Shown: positions 62,226-64,000 of the stretch, one piece after another
Layout: every line of letters starts with the position of its first letter
Position numbering within the stretch: position 1 is the first letter of the stretch
Source of the DNA: Pelagibacterium nitratireducens
GTDB taxonomy: Bacteria > Pseudomonadota > Alphaproteobacteria > Rhizobiales > Devosiaceae
DNA length: 64,000 nt
Reading direction: 5' to 3'
Assembly: GCF_037044555.1 (NCBI RefSeq)
Contig: NZ_CP146275.1
Coordinates: forward strand, 786,501 to 850,500
The notes under the pieces: model-generated
Database searches by the model: none
What the model was told of the DNA's origin: nothing
What the model saw: the letters and a program-made list of their open reading frames with translations, nothing else
Translations under genes and position numbers: made by a program

Positions 62226-63662
62226 TCAGGAGCCGCCAGCGCCGTCCTGGCCGACAAAGGCGATGCGCAGCATGTTGGTGGCGCCGGGGGTGCCCAAAGG
62301 CACGCCAGCGGTGATGGCAATGCGATCGCCGGGACGGGCAAGCCCTTCCACATAAGCAATCGAGCAGGCGCGATCGACCATGTCGTCGAGCGAAATGGCG
62401 TCCTCGGTCTGGACACAATGCAGGCCCCAGACGATCGAGAGGCGGCGCACGGTGGTCAGCTTGGGCGAGAGCGCGATGATTGGCTTGGAAGGTCGTTCAC
62501 GCGATGCACGGATGCCGGTCGAACCTGAAGAGGTGTAGGTGACAATCGCCGCCAGGTCGAGCGTTTCGGCCACCTGACGCGTGGCGGCGGAAATGGCGTC
62601 GGCGGCGGTCGCTTCGGGTTCGGTGGCCTGGCCGCGGATGATGCTCGGATAGAGCGGGTCCTGCTCGACGGCCTCGGCGATGTTGTTCATCGTCGTGACG
62701 GCCTGCACCGGATAGGCTCCTGACGCACTTTCGGCCGACAGCATCACCGCGTCCGCGCCCTCGAACACCGCGATGGACACGTCGGAAACCTCGGCGCGGG
62801 TGGGGACAGGCGCGGTAATCATCGATTCAAGCATCTGGGTGGCAACAACCACCGGCTTGCCCAGGCGACGGCACATGCGGGTGATGCGTTTCTGGGTGCC
62901 GGGCACGCTTTCGAGCGGCATTTCCACGCCCAGATCGCCGCGGGCCACCATGATGGCGTCCGACAGGCGGATGATCTCTTCGAGGCGGTCTATGGCCTGT
63001 GGCTTTTCGATCTTGGCGAGCACGCCGGCGCGGCCCTGAACGAGCTTGCGCACTTCGATCATGTCTTCGGGGCGTTGGACGAAAGAGAGCGCGATCCAGT
63101 CGATTTCCTCGCCAAGCGCAGCCTGAAGGTCGGCGCGATCCTTTTCGGTCAACACGCCCACCGAGAGGATAGTATCGGGCAGCGAGACGCCCTTTTTGTC
63201 GGAAAGCTTGCCGCCATAAACGACAGTGGTGTTGATCGCTTCAGGCGAAATGGCCGAGATGCGCAGCTCGATCTTGCCATCGTCGAGCAGCAGCCGGTCG
63301 CCGGTCTTGACCGAGGAAAAGATTTCCGGATGGGGCAAATGGATGCGTGTCTTGTCGCCAGGTGCGTCCGAGGTGTCGAGGGTGAAGGTTTCACCCTTGG
63401 CCAGCATGACCGAACCTTCGGCGAAGGTGCCGATGCGCAGCTTGGGGCCTTGAAGATCGACCAGAATGCCGATGGGATAGCGCACCGTGCGCTCGACAGC
63501 GCGTATCTTGGCCACGGTGTCGCGCATCACATCATGGCTGGCGTGGCTCATATTGATGCGGAAAACATCGGCCCCGGCCCGGACGAGTTCCTCGATGACT
63601 TTGGGGTCATTGGAGGCCGGCCCAAGGGTTGCGACGATCTTTACGCGGCGCGATCTTTTCAT
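62226..63662 (-). CDS. pyk: Pyruvate kinase
   Basis: A 478-residue enzyme. It starts MKRSRRVKIVATLGPAS, with FRINMSHASHDV, ILVDLQGPKLRIG, LAKIEKPQAIDRLEEII, DAIMVARGDLGVEMPLESVPGTQKRI (active-site and cofactor region), and VATQMLESMITAPVPTRAEVSDVSIAVFEGADAVMLSAESA. It converts phosphoenolpyruvate and ADP to pyruvate and ATP. The true start is the ATG at 63662, which overlaps the stop of the DUF1036 gene (ATGA); the frame is open further upstream to 63710. Confidence 0.96.
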   Translation of the reverse strand: MKRSRRVKIVATLGPASNDPKVIEELVRAGADVFRINMSHASHDVMRDTVAKIRAVERTVRYPIGILVDLQGPKLRIGTFAEGSVMLAKGETFTLDTSDAPGDKTRIHLPHPEIFSSVKTGDRLLLDDGKIELRISAISPEAINTTVVYGGKLSDKKGVSLPDTILSVGVLTEKDRADLQAALGEEIDWIALSFVQRPEDMIEVRKLVQGRAGVLAKIEKPQAIDRLEEIIRLSDAIMVARGDLGVEMPLESVPGTQKRITRMCRRLGKPVVVATQMLESMITAPVPTRAEVSDVSIAVFEGADAVMLSAESASGAYPVQAVTTMNNIAEAVEQDPLYPSIIRGQATEPEATAADAISAATRQVAETLDLAAIVTYTSSGSTGIRASRERPSKPIIALSPKLTTVRRLSIVWGLHCVQTEDAISLDDMVDRACSIAYVEGLARPGDRIAITAGVPLGTPGATNMLRIAFVGQDGAGGS

Positions 63663-64000
63663 TGCGGATCCAGACTGTTTGAATTGTTTTCGGTCAATTG
63701 CATGGTCCAATCGGTGCGGCCCTGAGTGTCGATCTCAAAAAAGCCCGTGCGCTCATAGCCACGGGCCAGACAGTCCTCGACACCGAAAATGGTGAAGCTC
63801 GAATCCTGGGTGCACATAAACACCGACCCGTCCCAGGCGCCGCCGGCGAGATCGTCTACGGCATAGAGATAATAATATCGTGACGTCAGATCGCCCTGGT
63901 AAACGATGGCGCAGGCGTCGGCGCCAGCCACCCACCAGCCTTCAGACTGCCAACCCGATTCGGCGCGATAGCCGAAGGCGATCGAAATCGTGCTCGGCGT
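63659..64000 (-). CDS. DUF1036 family protein, N-terminus outside the window
   Basis: The last 113 residues of a minus-strand gene, which continues past the window edge. The sequence reads IAFGYRAESGWQSEGWW, then CAIVYQGDLTSRYYYLYAVDD and SVFMCTQDSSFTIFGVEDCLARGYERTGFFEIDTQGRTDWTMQL, which match DUF1036. These small exported proteins are regularly found next to pyk in alphaproteobacteria. The coupling to pyk through ATGA is clear. The function is unknown. Confidence 0.88.
   Translation of the reverse strand, partial: TPSTISIAFGYRAESGWQSEGWWVAGADACAIVYQGDLTSRYYYLYAVDDLAGGAWDGSVFMCTQDSSFTIFGVEDCLARGYERTGFFEIDTQGRTDWTMQLTENNSNSLDPQ

Overview
The window is about 60% G+C chromosomal DNA from an alphaproteobacterium, most likely Hyphomicrobiales and possibly near Devosiaceae (the family is an inference). 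Supporting signs are a FixL/FixJ pair beside a FixK-type regulator, an RpoE-ChrR module with its usual partner genes, a bL36 / pyruvate kinase / DUF1036 cluster, TRAP and ABC importers for sugar acids, and an intergenic repeat of the type common in rhizobia and relatives. No phage, insertion sequence, tRNA, rRNA or CRISPR array was found.

Layout. (1) 1-13.4 kb is a sugar-acid island: a partial TRAP binding protein and a GntR regulator; a minus-strand group dctQ-dctM-dctP, enolase-superfamily acid-sugar dehydratase, DMT transporter, IlvD/EDD dehydratase and SDR; and a plus-strand group lacI, erythronate-dehydrogenase-like gene, SDR and a XylX-like dehydratase. (2) 13.5-20.5 kb is a second LacI-controlled operon: a polar-amino-acid-type ABC importer, a 2-hydroxyacid dehydrogenase, and a 2-keto-3-deoxy-L-fuconate-type dehydrogenase/hydrolase pair. 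Two copies of a 115-bp repeat lie in the SDR-to-FAH gaps of the two islands. (3) 20.9-36.4 kb is the most interesting region, an unusual Pel-type exopolysaccharide locus. It has a type I secretion ABC transporter and membrane-fusion protein, then a convergent 1900-residue RTX protein with four CBM9-like repeats and a PelA-like deacetylase domain, a TPR protein and a stand-alone PelA-type glycoside hydrolase. Divergent from these are pelE-like, pelF, pelG, a pelD-like gene cut down to its membrane and coiled-coil part, and a FixK-type regulator. A FixK/FNR box and a perfect palindrome sit in the divergent promoter. No PelB or PelC is present. (4) 36.4-42.9 kb has fixJ-fixL, a DUF2177 gene, chrR-rpoE with an RpoE-type promoter, and divergent FAD-oxidoreductase and DUF1365 genes. 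(5) 43-55.4 kb has an ALDH7-type dehydrogenase, a PAS-GAF-GGDEF-EAL protein, and a fatty-acid beta-oxidation set (MerR regulator, fadD, fadE, fadB, fadA) with two similar operators between fadD and fadE. (6) 55.4-61.2 kb is an oppABCDF oligopeptide importer. (7) 61.2-64 kb has a degenerate receiver protein, bL36, pyruvate kinase and a DUF1036 gene cut by the window edge.

How the parts may work together. The FixL-FixJ-FixK set next to the pel genes, with a FixK box between the two pel operons, suggests oxygen control of the polysaccharide. The truncated PelD suggests the usual c-di-GMP gate is absent. The deacetylase that is periplasmic in Pseudomonas Pel systems appears here to be exported past the outer membrane by type I secretion, which would make Pel modification extracellular.
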